Numbered from the stretch's first letter, positions 27,621-36,775 are shown. The stretch: DNA of 64,000 bases from Chitinophagaceae bacterium (GCA_016717285.1 JADKFU010000001.1:372001-436000), one strand, 5' to 3'. The notes: generated from the letters alone by a model not told the origin. Translations and numbers: made by a program.

Positions 27621-27840
27621 TGTCATTCAGGAAAAGCCTCCTTACAAGTGAATGCATAATTTGTGTAAAGACTGAACATTATTCTTCATTAATGCTAAAG
27701 TTGACACGTTCAATCCAAGTCGTGTCATTCAGGAGGAACCTCCTTAAAAGTGAACACACAGTTGATGCGATAGTCAAAAATTTCTGAATTGAAAGTTATC
27801 AGCATCCATGTTTAATGTAAGGAGGTTCTTCCTGAATGAC
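27621..27840. repeat. Three short palindromic repeats, two direct and one inverted
   Basis: Copies at 27621-27653, 27723-27754 and, inverted, 27817-27840 share tgtcattcagga and cctcctta. The middle copy contains the perfect small hairpin aggagg-aa-cctcct. The gene-free stretch 27455-27990 consists of these, an AGTCG-type low-complexity block (about 27481-27545) and no recognisable gene. Confidence 0.7.
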
Positions 27841-27990
27841 TACAAATTTTAAAGGCGTTGAAAATTGGAGAATGATAGTTTAAAGCTTTTATGGAGAGAA
27901 TTATTTCTACTCCATTTGCACCTGCGCATTTCTGATTCAGCACTTTCAATTGTTTATTTGCAGTGGCATTCCAATTCAAAATTTTCAAAC

Positions 27991-28488
27991 ATGAAAAAAA
28001 TAGTTCGTGATTATGTCGCCTTTAACCTGTGGGCGAACGATAGAATTTGCAGTGAGATTATTTTGTTGTCGGATGAACAACTGCTGCAGGAAATGAAAAG
28101 CAGTTTCAAAAATATCCGTGAAACATTGCTGCACATCTGGTTTGCGCAGGATATCTGGCAGGCAAGACTGGAAGGAATTTCACCTTCCACATGGCCAAAA
28201 GTTCCTTTTGCGGGAACCAAGGAAGAATTGACAGCGGGCCTGATGGCTTCATCAAAAGCACTGGAAGCAAAAGCAATTTCATATGATAAAAAGCAATTGA
28301 ATCAGGAAGTGAGTTATAAAACTTTGAAAGGCATTACCGGCATTTCACCCGTGTACCAGATTTTGATGCATGTATCAAATCATGGCACCTATCATCGCGG
28401 GCAACTTGTAACTATGTTGCGTGAAGCAGGTAAAACAGAAATTCCCGCCACTGATCTCATCGCCTTCTACCGCGAAAAGCGAAAATGA
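27991..28488 (+). CDS. DinB family protein
   Basis: A 165-residue four-helix-bundle protein of the DinB/YfiT metal-binding superfamily. The three metal-ligand positions are visible: a histidine in RETLLHIWFAQDIWQARL near residue 47, and the H-x3-H in SNHGTYHRGQLVTMLRE near residue 138. Family members are putative metal-dependent hydrolases or bacillithiol/mycothiol-related enzymes, and the function here is unknown. The frame is open from 27865, but the ATG at 27991 is chosen because family proteins begin with a segment like KKIVRDYVAFNLWAND. Confidence 0.87.
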   Translation: MKKIVRDYVAFNLWANDRICSEIILLSDEQLLQEMKSSFKNIRETLLHIWFAQDIWQARLEGISPSTWPKVPFAGTKEELTAGLMASSKALEAKAISYDKKQLNQEVSYKTLKGITGISPVYQILMHVSNHGTYHRGQLVTMLREAGKTEIPATDLIAFYREKRK

Positions 28489-28497
28489 AGAATCAAT

Positions 28498-28543
28498 AAA
28501 AAATTACAGCCATAAATCCTCTCAGAAGATTTATGGCTGTAAT
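28498..28543 (-). terminator. Terminator of the lipoprotein gene, possibly bidirectional
   Basis: A perfect 16-bp stem (28503-28518 with 28528-28543, beginning attacagccata) and a 9-base loop. On the minus strand it is followed by a T run, 44 bases after the lipoprotein stop codon. It also sits just after the plus-strand DinB gene. Confidence 0.85.
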
Positions 28544-28586
28544 GGAACTTTTAGCTCAATTCCTATTCTCAATTCTTAATTGATTC

Positions 28587-29093
28587 TTATTTAAGCGGTG
28601 TAAACTTCATATAGTTCACCGAATCCAACTGCAACACCATCGTGTCTTTATTGAATTTTACTTTCACAGAAGAAGTCTGGTTTTCAATTACGGTAAACAG
28701 CATGCCGAGTTTATCATCATACGACCATAGGCCTTTTCTCGGACCGTCATTTTCGGTAGCAATAAAATTGCCACCTTCCTGAAATTCCCACGTATTCTTT
28801 TTAAGTGCGGAATCGCGGCTTGCCTGAAATGCCTGCAATTGATTTTTAATCTGATCGATCTGCGAGTTGAAGGTTTTGATTTTGGCAGTATCCGTTGATT
28901 TTGCTGCACTGTCCATCAGTGATTGCATTTGCTTTTCGCCATATTCCTGCTGCTGCATGTAGTATTGAATGTGCATTTCATCAATCTTCCATTTGCCAAG
29001 CATCTGGCTGGATAATCCTGCCTGATTGCAGGCTGTAAAAACAATAGCAATACTCATGATCATAAAGAGAAGTGCACCGGGAAATTTTTTCAT
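28587..29093 (-). CDS. Lipoprotein of unknown function
   Basis: A 168-residue lipoprotein. The signal peptide ends in a lipobox with Cys22 (IVFTACNQ), so it is probably lipidated and anchored to a membrane. LGKWKIDEMHIQYY after the anchor and the strands FQEGGNFIATENDG, LWSYDDKLGMLFTV and MVLQLDSVNYMKFTPL resemble lipocalin-like repeats of small Bacteroidota lipoproteins. A helical, Gln- and Lys-rich insertion spans about residues 48-95. The specific role is unknown. It has its own consensus promoter upstream and a terminator downstream, making it a clear single-gene unit. Confidence 0.75.
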   Translation of the reverse strand: MKKFPGALLFMIMSIAIVFTACNQAGLSSQMLGKWKIDEMHIQYYMQQQEYGEKQMQSLMDSAAKSTDTAKIKTFNSQIDQIKNQLQAFQASRDSALKKNTWEFQEGGNFIATENDGPRKGLWSYDDKLGMLFTVIENQTSSVKVKFNKDTMVLQLDSVNYMKFTPLK

Positions 29094-29122
29094 GATTTGG
29101 GTGATTTTTATTTTGAAGTCGG

Positions 29123-29153
29123 CAAAGGTAGGTGAAAAAGTGGCTTTTGCAAA
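29123..29153 (-). promoter_or_regulatory. Consensus Bacteroidota promoter of the lipoprotein gene
   Basis: On the minus strand TTTG (29150-29153), then a 19-base spacer, then TACCTTTG (29123-29130). This is an exact match to the TTTG-N19-TAnnTTTG consensus, 29 bases before the start codon. Confidence 0.85.
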
Positions 29154-29163
29154 AGAGGAGTGC

Positions 29164-29215
29164 GTAGTGAGTAAGTCAATAGTCGGGAGTCGTTAATCCT
29201 TAGTAGGTCGGCTTT
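29164..29215. repeat. 52-bp direct repeat, left copy
   Basis: Similar to 30669-30720, with about seven differences in 52 bases. It begins gtagtgagtaagtc and contains tagtcgggagtcgtta. The pair brackets the GEVED/T9SS gene. The remaining gene-free bases 29216-29484 show no other feature. Confidence 0.75.
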
Positions 29216-29484
29216 CTTGTCGAACTTAGAACTAAACTATTTCCCAAGGCACAGTAACAAGGGAGAATACATCGGAATGGTTGTGTGGTTTTTGCGTGGA
29301 GCCCTTTTCGATGGATTTACAGTATTTACTTTTTTGCATTAGGTAAGCCTTAGCAATTCGTATGATAAATATTGTTATTAAGATGATAAAAGTCACCTGT
29401 AAAAATGTCAAAAATCATTTTTTTCAGGTGTTTGAGCGCCTTGTTTTGCAGGCTGGATTTATTCTTCAACCAAAAAAAAGCGCT

Positions 29485-30672
29485 ATGAAAAATACACTTA
29501 TCAGCATCTTGCTTGTTGCAATTATTGTATTGCCCTTTAATAGCTCCGAGGGTTCTTCCTTGCAGGGCCCGGAGAATCTGCTTACCTATTGCTCAGCGCA
29601 TGGGGCCAATACTTACTATGAATATATTGATTATGTTTCCATTGGCACCATCGCAAGAGCTTCCGGTGCTGAAACAGGGGGCTATTTTGATGGTACGGCA
29701 CTGAGTACCGATGTTTTAGCTGGCAGCAGTTATACGCTTACCTATAGTCATGCGAACCCGTGGGGCGGATATGTGGAAAATTGGAAAGTGTACATCGATT
29801 GGAACGCTGACGGAGATTTTGTGGATGCTGGCGAGTTAGTGGTTACTTCTATTGCATATACCGCAATCAACTATACTGCTCCGGTTAATGTTCCGCTTTC
29901 AGCCGTAGCGGGATCCACTCGCATGCGCGTGATTATGGGATTTTATCCTATTACCGGTCCTTGTGGAACATTGGTGGAAGGTGAAGTGGAAGATTACACA
30001 CTCAATATTGTTGGTGGAAGTAGCTGCAGTGAATCGTATGAACCAAATAATACCAAGGCAAAAGCTAAATCCATTGCGTTGGATGTTGACATGCTATCTC
30101 AAATCAGCACAGCTACCGATATTGATTGGTTTTCATTCTCTAACAGCCTTGCAGCGCCGAATATTAACGTGACGCTTACAACACTTCCTGCTAATTACAA
30201 TATGAAATTATTCAGTCCTTCAGGAGTGAACATTGCAACTTCGGCTAAGAAAGGAACCAATAATGAAAGTATCATTTACAATACAGCAGTAAGCGGTACC
30301 TACACCATAAAAATTTATCCTGTTGCCAGTGCCAGCAGTGCTACTGAATGCTACACGTTGCATGCAGCCATCAGCAGTTTGCCATATAAAATGGAAACAG
30401 AAGTTGGCAAAGCAATAATGAGTGATTTGATTTTGTATCCTGTTCCCGCTTCAGGCAGCGTAACTATTTCGATCAGTAGTAATAGCGAAGGTAACTGTCA
30501 GGTAAATATCTTCAACCTGCAGGGAGAAAAAGTGTACCTCGGTTTTCAGCAGATCAATGAAGGAACAAATCAGTTCAGTCTTGATATAAGTAAATTGAAC
30601 AATGGTATGTATTTTATTCAACTCATCAATGGTGATGTTGTGTTGAGAAAAGGATTTGAAGTAGTGAAGTAG
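29485..30672 (+). CDS. GEVED-domain protein with PPC domain and T9SS type A sorting signal
   Basis: A 395-residue secreted protein. The signal peptide covers about residues 1-25. A GEVED domain (about 35-175) shows WKVYIDWNADGDFVDAGELV and EGEVEDYTLNI. A prepeptidase C-terminal (PPC) domain (about 180-300) shows YEPNNTKAKAKSI, DIDWFSF and GTYTIKIYPV. The C-terminal sorting domain (about 318-395) shows LYPVPASGSVTI and LNNGMYFIQL. The frame is open from 29362. The ATG at 29485 is chosen because only it gives a signal peptide at the N-terminus. It carries no catalytic domain, so it may be an adhesin or a carrier of binding domains. A pair of 52-bp direct repeats flanks it. Confidence 0.88.
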   Translation: MKNTLISILLVAIIVLPFNSSEGSSLQGPENLLTYCSAHGANTYYEYIDYVSIGTIARASGAETGGYFDGTALSTDVLAGSSYTLTYSHANPWGGYVENWKVYIDWNADGDFVDAGELVVTSIAYTAINYTAPVNVPLSAVAGSTRMRVIMGFYPITGPCGTLVEGEVEDYTLNIVGGSSCSESYEPNNTKAKAKSIALDVDMLSQISTATDIDWFSFSNSLAAPNINVTLTTLPANYNMKLFSPSGVNIATSAKKGTNNESIIYNTAVSGTYTIKIYPVASASSATECYTLHAAISSLPYKMETEVGKAIMSDLILYPVPASGSVTISISSNSEGNCQVNIFNLQGEKVYLGFQQINEGTNQFSLDISKLNNGMYFIQLINGDVVLRKGFEVVK

Positions 30673-30720
30673 TGAGTAAGTCCTTAGTCGGGAGTCGTTA
30701 GTCGTTAGTAGGTCGAGCTT
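30669..30720. repeat. 52-bp direct repeat, right copy
   Basis: Partner of 29164-29215. It overlaps the stop codon of the GEVED/T9SS gene by four bases. Confidence 0.75.
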
Positions 30721-30760
30721 GTTGAATGACCAATGACCATCAATGACCAAAGTCAAATTC

Positions 30761-32419
30761 TTAATTCTTAATTATTCCTTCCACCATTTCAAATATCTCT
30801 TTTTCCCTGATCACTGCTTTCTCCTTCAGCTCTTCCGCCCGTTGAATAAAAGCTTCTTTCAATATTTCATCTTTTAAATCTTTTGCATTTACTTTCACAT
30901 TTAAGTAAGCACCTAAAACTGCACTGCGAACAGCCAGTGCACCAACACCTGCATCAGTAACAGAATTCGGATTGCCTGTTTTAACCATCGCTTCAATAAT
31001 TTCAAATGCATCAAATGAACATTGCATCACGCGCAACGGAACTTCAATGGCATTTTTTGTAGCGTCCTGAATGGCCTGGCTACGAATCTTTTTTTCTTCG
31101 TCACTGCTTTTTGCAAGTCCAAAACTTTCCATGATACGGTTGAAAGCAAAAGTGTCTTCATCCACCAATCTTAATAATTCATCTTTAAGCAACTGACCTT
31201 TCTCTGCGTAGCCTGAAAATGTTTCCCACTTATCATCAAAGCCTTTTTTATGCGAAGAAAGATTAGCAACCATCGTTGCAAGAGAAATTCCCAACGATCC
31301 CATATAGGCAGATACAGAACCACCACCCGGCGCGATTGACTCACTCGCAGTTTCATTTACAAATTCGCGGAGATTCATGCGAACGAGCTTGCTTTGTTTT
31401 TCCTCGCGGAGCAGGTACTCAATAATTTTCTTATTAGGATCGAAAGGAGTCAGCTCATCCAGTCCCAAAGACTTCACTGCTATACGTATCAATTCTTCCT
31501 CTGATACGCCAGCGCTGCGTTGTTGTTTTTTCAGAAAATATTTTCCAGCATCCAGCATTGCTTTTAGAGGAATCAATCCAACCAATTCTGAACCTGTTAC
31601 GCGCATGCCTCTGGAAGCGGCACTCTTCACACATTCATCAAAAGCAATGTGAAGCGGCGTGATGTTGATGTTGGTGAGATTGATGCTGACTTGTGCAATA
31701 CCATATTCTTCGATAAACCAACCGATTGCTTTCACTGCCTTCAATGTTCCGGGTTGAACAACCTCTTCACCTTTATCATTTTTTATTTTTCTGCCTGCTT
31801 CGCGAATATCAAACGCTATTGCATTCGCCCGTCGGACAGAAGTGGTGTTCAGATTTACATTATACGCCACTAAGAAATCACGGGCCCCAATTACCGTTGC
31901 ACCTGACTTCGCAGGAAATTCATCGGGACCAAAATCAGGTTTCCAGTCTGCCATTTTAATTTTTTTGAAGAAGCCTTCGTATTCACCGGCACGAATGACG
32001 GAAAGATTTTTTCGTGCAGGATTACTTTGCGCCGCTTCATATAAATAAACAGGAATACCAATTTCATTTCCAACACGCGCTCCTAATTTTTTAGCATACG
32101 CTGCTGTCTCTTCCATCGTGATATTAGCAATAGGAATCAACGGACAAACATCGGTGGCGCCCATTCTCGGATGCGCTCCGGAATGCTTGCTCATGTCAAT
32201 TAATTCGCCGGCTTTTTTTATGGCAAGAAAAGCGGCTTCAATCACAGCACCAGGTGTTCCCACAAAAGTTACTACTGTTCTGTTAGTTGCTTTTCCCGGA
32301 TCAACATCCAGCAGGCGAACACCTTCTACACTTTCGATCTCGTCAGTAATCAGTTTAATGATTGATAAGTCTTGTCCTTCGCTGAAGTTGGGTACACATT
32401 CGATGAGCGGTTGATTCAT
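30761..32419 (-). CDS. ftcD: Fused glutamate formimidoyltransferase / formimidotetrahydrofolate cyclodeaminase
   Basis: A 552-residue bifunctional enzyme at the end of the histidine degradation pathway. Residues 1-300 are the formimidoyltransferase (IECVPNFSEGQD, MSKHSGAHPRMGATDVCPLI, IGWFIEEYGIAQVSINLTN). Residues about 335-552 are the cyclodeaminase (SIAPGGGSVSAYMGSLGISL, helical remainder). The fused form occurs in animals and in many Bacteroidota. It transfers the formimino group of formiminoglutamate to tetrahydrofolate and then releases ammonia. A TACTTTTG promoter element lies 20 bases upstream. hutI is on the same strand, separated by two unrelated genes. Confidence 0.95.
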   Translation of the reverse strand: MNQPLIECVPNFSEGQDLSIIKLITDEIESVEGVRLLDVDPGKATNRTVVTFVGTPGAVIEAAFLAIKKAGELIDMSKHSGAHPRMGATDVCPLIPIANITMEETAAYAKKLGARVGNEIGIPVYLYEAAQSNPARKNLSVIRAGEYEGFFKKIKMADWKPDFGPDEFPAKSGATVIGARDFLVAYNVNLNTTSVRRANAIAFDIREAGRKIKNDKGEEVVQPGTLKAVKAIGWFIEEYGIAQVSINLTNINITPLHIAFDECVKSAASRGMRVTGSELVGLIPLKAMLDAGKYFLKKQQRSAGVSEEELIRIAVKSLGLDELTPFDPNKKIIEYLLREEKQSKLVRMNLREFVNETASESIAPGGGSVSAYMGSLGISLATMVANLSSHKKGFDDKWETFSGYAEKGQLLKDELLRLVDEDTFAFNRIMESFGLAKSSDEEKKIRSQAIQDATKNAIEVPLRVMQCSFDAFEIIEAMVKTGNPNSVTDAGVGALAVRSAVLGAYLNVKVNAKDLKDEILKEAFIQRAEELKEKAVIREKEIFEMVEGIIKN

Positions 32420-32438
32420 GTTTCAGGGATATTTTACG

Positions 32439-32446
32439 CAAAAGTA
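32439..32446 (-). promoter_or_regulatory. Bacteroidota -7 promoter element (TACTTTTG) for ftcD
   Basis: On the minus strand TACTTTTG fits TAnnTTTG and ends 19 bases before the ftcD start codon. The -33 element is not clear. Confidence 0.5.
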
Positions 32447-32535
32447 CTCCGTGATTCTGATGATTTTAAAAATTGTGAATTTGTAACCTGATGCTGCAAG
32501 AACAGATTTATATTTTTACTGAAAATAAAAAATCA

Positions 32536-33690
32536 ATGCCGGGCTTATTTATTTCTCATTCATCAGTTGACAAGCCTTTCGTAATGCGGCTGGCAGTAGA
32601 TCTTTTGAATCAGAATTTTCCTGTCTGGTTAGATACATTGGAAATTGAAGCAGGTGATTCGCTGATGGACAAGATTAATAAGGGAATTGATGATAGCTTT
32701 TTTCAACTGGTGATACTTTCAGGAAATTCAATGAAGTCGCCATGGGTAAAAAGAGAACTGGAGCTTGCGATGGAGAAACAGAAGGCATTGGGGCGGAAAT
32801 TTATTTTACCTGTTTTGTACACTGACAGTGAAATACCTGATGTATTGAAACACGTGCTGTACATTGATTTCAGGAATGATTATTTACAAAGCCTTGAAAA
32901 ACTAACCGGTGTGCTGATGAACTGGGGTGTAGATAAGCTGGACATTCCGCCTGAAAGAAAACTGATTCCATTGAAGTTCTACAACCAGCTTGATCTTGAT
33001 CGCTGGACTTTCACCAACAGGGTACAGACTATTCTTAACCATCATCCCAAACATCAGTTCGTGACGGATCAGTTGCTGATCGTTGACGACAATAAGTATA
33101 CAGTGGCCAGAAATAAATTATTACACCGGCTGGAAAATGTAGAACGGGATAAATATTACAGCGCAGATCTTGTAGAGAGTTTGCGGGAAGGATATGCGAA
33201 CGTGAAGCAGATGGAGAATAAATTAAAAGTACTGACAGTGGAATTAGTCAATCACTGGACGGAAGGATTATTTGATTATGGTGAAGCCGCTTACTGGTCC
33301 TGTAAAAAGCTGCGTGGAAAATGCCTGGAAGTTTTCTGGTACTATCAAAATCCAAATGATCCTTTGTTAGATTTTACAAAAGAAGAGCGCCTGGCCTGGG
33401 ATGCCTGCTCCTGGATTTCACCCGATAAAATTGAAAGCTTTTACAACGCCGGAAAACTTCGGCAGATAGGAGTACGATGGAGGGTTGCACCATACAGCAG
33501 CTTCACGATTTACATTCCGGATCATCACCCTGTTTTTGCTTTTTGGGAAGGCGGATATTTTACAGAAGAACCACTTAACGCCTGGCTTGGATTCGATGAT
33601 CTTTCACGATTTTTAATTCCGCAAATGCAAGCCTTGGAAGAATCGAGATGGACGTGGGACTTTGACAACTGTGTAATCGGACCTGCATGA
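32536..33690 (+). CDS. TIR-domain protein with an unrecognised C-terminal region
   Basis: A 384-residue protein. Residues 1-125 are a TIR domain: GLFISHSSVDKPFVMRLAVD (first strand and helix), DTLEIEAGDSLMDKINKGID, FFQLVILSGNSMKSPWVKRE with the putative catalytic Glu74, and FILPVLY. Bacterial TIR domains commonly cleave NAD+ in antiviral or signalling roles. The C-terminal 250 residues are Trp- and Tyr-rich and I recognise no domain in them. Late motifs are SCKKLRGKCLEVFWYYQ and FAFWEGGYF. The frame is open from an ATG at 32491, but the start at 32536 puts the TIR strand at the N-terminus as usual. It interrupts the hut region on the opposite strand. Confidence 0.8.
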   Translation: MPGLFISHSSVDKPFVMRLAVDLLNQNFPVWLDTLEIEAGDSLMDKINKGIDDSFFQLVILSGNSMKSPWVKRELELAMEKQKALGRKFILPVLYTDSEIPDVLKHVLYIDFRNDYLQSLEKLTGVLMNWGVDKLDIPPERKLIPLKFYNQLDLDRWTFTNRVQTILNHHPKHQFVTDQLLIVDDNKYTVARNKLLHRLENVERDKYYSADLVESLREGYANVKQMENKLKVLTVELVNHWTEGLFDYGEAAYWSCKKLRGKCLEVFWYYQNPNDPLLDFTKEERLAWDACSWISPDKIESFYNAGKLRQIGVRWRVAPYSSFTIYIPDHHPVFAFWEGGYFTEEPLNAWLGFDDLSRFLIPQMQALEESRWTWDFDNCVIGPA

Positions 33691-33702
33691 GCCAACTTGG
33701 TT

Positions 33703-34110
33703 TCATCCAAATTTCAAAACATATTTTCCTGCACCTGTAAATAATAATCCCAGAAAAACGATTCCCAGTTCTGCAGCGTGTGCCCAATTGTTGAACGATG
33801 TGCTTTCCTGCATGTTTACTAAAACGGCAATCAGCATGGTGAACCACAATAGTAAAATAACAGGGCGAAAAAATATTCCGGCTGCCATCAGCAAACCACC
33901 AACAGCTTCTGCAATTGCCGCGCACAGTCCCCAAAAGACGGGAAAGAAAGTAATACCAATCACCGACATACTGCTACCGATATCTTTCCATATATCTGTG
34001 CCTCCTGTAATCTTGGGCCAGCCATATTGAAACATCGTCGCTCCAATCCCAACGCGTATGATCAGTAAACCAAGATCAGGATAGGTTTTTGATAAAATAT
34101 TTTTAGGCAT
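33703..34110 (-). CDS. DoxX family membrane protein
   Basis: A 135-residue protein with four hydrophobic segments, typical of DoxX/DoxD-like proteins. Visible are LLIIRVGIGATMFQYGWPK at the first helix, the family-typical GLCAAIAEAVGGLLMAAGIF, a third helix (LLLWFTMLIAVLVNMQE) and a fourth (ELGIVFLGLLFTGAGKYVLK). Family members include subunits of a quinol oxidase and proteins involved in redox stress, but most are uncharacterised. It starts 35 bases after... the upstream hutI gene's stop lies downstream of it on the same strand, so it may be co-transcribed with hutI only if transcription passes through; no promoter is visible to settle this. Confidence 0.85.
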   Translation of the reverse strand: MPKNILSKTYPDLGLLIIRVGIGATMFQYGWPKITGGTDIWKDIGSSMSVIGITFFPVFWGLCAAIAEAVGGLLMAAGIFFRPVILLLWFTMLIAVLVNMQESTSFNNWAHAAELGIVFLGLLFTGAGKYVLKFG

Positions 34111-34144
34111 TTGCGATTTGATTTTTCAATCTGCTTAATAATTT

Positions 34145-35389
34145 TCAAGAAATAATGACCCGATCAATCACATCACTTCCAAAACTGTAAGGAATATTTG
34201 CGATGGAGTTGATTGGTTTCGTTATAATCAGATTTGCTTTTTTACCAATGGTTATCGAACCGAGTATTTCACTCAACTCCATCGCAGCGGCACCATTTAT
34301 TGTTGACGCATTGATCGCTTCTTCCGGTGTCATCTTCATTTGAATGCACGCTAATGAAATCACAAAACTCATACGACCGGAAGGAGAGGAGCCGGGATTA
34401 AAATCTGTGGCCAGAGTAACCGGAAGTCCGGCTTCGATCATTTGTCTTGCCGGCGGATAAGGCATGCGCAGAAAAAATGCTGCGGAAGGAAGCATCGTAG
34501 GAATAGTGTCCGAATGTATGAGGCATTCTATTTCTTCATCGCCCATACTTTCCAAATGATCAACAGAAATTGCATTATTCCTTACGCCTGCCTGTACCCC
34601 ACCGGAAATCGCTAACTGATTCGCATGAATTTTTGGTTTCAATCCATATTTCCATCCGGCCTGTAAAACGCGATCCGTTTCTTCAGGTGTAAAAAACCCT
34701 TTGTCGCAAAACACATCGCAATAATCAGCAAGTCCTTCTCCCGCAATTTTTGGAAGCAGTTGTTCAATCAATAACTGAAGGTACCCTTCACGATTGTTTT
34801 TGAATTCAATAGGAATAGCATGGGCGCCTAAAAATGTGGCCTTAACAGGAATCGGTGAAAGTGATTTTAATTGCTTAATCACACGCAGCATTTTCAATTC
34901 ACCATCATAACTTAATCCGTAGCCACTTTTAATTTCAACAGCACCTGTTCCTGAATTTTTAATTTCTTCAATCCGTTGCAACGCTTTCTCCAGTAATATT
35001 TCTTCCGGAGTATCGCGTAATTTAAAAGCAGAATTCAGAATGCCGCCGCCCTTTGCAGCAATTGCTTCATAAGAGAGTCCCTGTATTTTATAAATGAATT
35101 CGTTCTCTCTTGTATCAGCAAAAACGAGGTGCGTATGTGAATCACAAAAACAAGGCAACACCAATCGTCCGCTTGCATCAATTTCTTCTGTACGTGAAGA
35201 ATCATAACCGTTAGGTTGCTGCGTTAAATGCTCCATCAAACCAAACGCAGCGATCTTACCTTCTTCAATAAAGAGAAATGCATTATCAAGTGATGGAAGG
35301 GTTTTTAATTCATTTCCACGCAACTGCTTAACGGTCACATCCCTGATTCCTGCAAGCGACTTAATATTTTTTATGAGTACATTCATCAC
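34145..35389 (-). CDS. hutI: Imidazolonepropionase
   Basis: A 414-residue amidohydrolase-superfamily enzyme that converts imidazolone-5-propionate to formiminoglutamate, the substrate of FtcD. Metal-binding residues are visible in CDSHTHLVFADTRENEF. The family's YKIQGLSYEAIAAKGGGI and GAVEIKSGYGL motifs follow, then HANQLAISGGVQAG, DHLE and the late ATDFNPGSSPSGRM. The C-terminal NPASKF-like end is replaced by LIITKPINSIANIPYSFGSD, still normal for the family. A near-consensus TATCTTCG lies upstream on the minus strand. The DoxX gene follows 34 bases after its stop. hutH and hutU are not in this window. Confidence 0.95.
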   Translation of the reverse strand: MMNVLIKNIKSLAGIRDVTVKQLRGNELKTLPSLDNAFLFIEEGKIAAFGLMEHLTQQPNGYDSSRTEEIDASGRLVLPCFCDSHTHLVFADTRENEFIYKIQGLSYEAIAAKGGGILNSAFKLRDTPEEILLEKALQRIEEIKNSGTGAVEIKSGYGLSYDGELKMLRVIKQLKSLSPIPVKATFLGAHAIPIEFKNNREGYLQLLIEQLLPKIAGEGLADYCDVFCDKGFFTPEETDRVLQAGWKYGLKPKIHANQLAISGGVQAGVRNNAISVDHLESMGDEEIECLIHSDTIPTMLPSAAFFLRMPYPPARQMIEAGLPVTLATDFNPGSSPSGRMSFVISLACIQMKMTPEEAINASTINGAAAMELSEILGSITIGKKANLIITKPINSIANIPYSFGSDVIDRVIIS

Positions 35390-35575
35390 CTGAATTTACG
35401 GTCGCGAAGATACTTTTTTCCTTTATTAGCACGGAGCAGCCTTAGGATTGGAGTATATCAAAATTTTACGTAATGCAGATTACTGTGGAAGCAAAGATTC
35501 CCGAAGTGCAATTAGCCGCTCGTTCTTTTAGCCAGGCACATTTAAAGAAATAAATATCAAAAAGCTGATCATCTC

Positions 35576-36673
35576 ATGGCTGGAAATACAATAGGATCAT
35601 TTTTTCGCGTCACTACTTTTGGCGAATCTCATGGAACAGGCATTGGAGCTGTTATAGATGGCTGTCCTGCCGGTCTTGAAATTTCATTGGAAAAGATACA
35701 GCACGATCTTGATCGGCGCAGGCCCGGACAATCACACATCACCACACAAAGAAAGGAAAGTGATACGGTGCAGATTCTTTCCGGAATTTTTGAAGGAGGA
35801 TCTACCGGAACGCCGATCGCGATGTTTATTCCCAATGAAGATCAACGTTCAAAAGATTACGATCACATTGAAACTGCTTACCGCCCTTCGCATGCAGATT
35901 ATACGTACCAGGTAAAATATGGATTGCGTGATCACCGTGGTGGCGGCAGATCATCTGCAAGAACTACTGCTTCAGTAGTCGCTGCAGGTTCTATTGCAAA
36001 ACAGTTAGCTGCGCATGATAAGATTGAAATAGCTGCATTCGTGACCCAGGTGGGAGCGATAAAATTTTCGGGAATCAATTTTGGCGCGGTGGATGACATG
36101 GCATCTTTAGTTGCTATCGCGGAGAATAATATTGTCCGCTGTCCGCATCAGCCAACTGCTGATGTAATGATTGAATTAATTGACCAGGTAAGGAAAGAAG
36201 GTGATACGGTCGGTGGCGTAATTACGTGTGTCATTAAAAACTGTCCGGTTGGATTAGGTGAACCGCTCTTCGATAAATTACAGGCAGATCTTGCAAAGGC
36301 GATGTTTTCCATCAATGCGGTGCATGGTTTCGAATATGGAAGTGGATTTGAAGGATCATCGAAACTGGGTTCGGAAAATAATGATGCTTTTTATGCTGAG
36401 GGAGATGAAATCTTAACACGCACCAATTATTCAGGCGGCATACAAGGCGGGATTTCCAACGGCATGGATATATATTTCCGTGTAGCCTTTAAACCTGTTG
36501 CTACTATCGTGAAAGCCCAGGAATCAGTGAATGTGAAAGGTGAATCTGTTGAGGTTAAAGGTCGTGGCCGGCATGATCCATGTGTGCTTCCACGTGCAGT
36601 TCCTATCGTGGAAGCAATGGCAGCAATCATTATTGCGGATCATCTTTTAAGAAACCGCGCGGCGCAGGTTTGA
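35576..36673 (+). CDS. aroC: Chorismate synthase
   Basis: A 365-residue enzyme for the last step of the shikimate pathway, converting 5-enolpyruvylshikimate-3-phosphate to chorismate using reduced FMN. All signature motifs are intact: the N-terminal FGESHGTGIGAVIDGCPAG, the RRRPGQSHITTQRKESD-like segment near residue 46 (here DRRRPGQSHITTQRKESD), the FMN-contact region LRDHRGGGRSSARTTASVV, and the C-terminal GRHDPCVLPRAVPIVEAM. Its length matches bacterial AroC. It is monocistronic on the plus strand and is followed by palindromic repeat elements that may end its transcript. Confidence 0.97.
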   Translation: MAGNTIGSFFRVTTFGESHGTGIGAVIDGCPAGLEISLEKIQHDLDRRRPGQSHITTQRKESDTVQILSGIFEGGSTGTPIAMFIPNEDQRSKDYDHIETAYRPSHADYTYQVKYGLRDHRGGGRSSARTTASVVAAGSIAKQLAAHDKIEIAAFVTQVGAIKFSGINFGAVDDMASLVAIAENNIVRCPHQPTADVMIELIDQVRKEGDTVGGVITCVIKNCPVGLGEPLFDKLQADLAKAMFSINAVHGFEYGSGFEGSSKLGSENNDAFYAEGDEILTRTNYSGGIQGGISNGMDIYFRVAFKPVATIVKAQESVNVKGESVEVKGRGRHDPCVLPRAVPIVEAMAAIIIADHLLRNRAAQV

Positions 36674-36775
36674 AGAACTCGACTTACTGTGACATTGCTT
36701 TTGTTGAACATCTCCACTGTATTGAGCCCTTATATAAAGTGACGATCAATATTTTGCAGTGAGGGGAAAGAAAAA

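Noticed and set aside
27599..27787. 62-codon frame through the 27.6-kb repeats
   Set aside because: It consists mainly of two copies of the short palindromic repeat read as codons.
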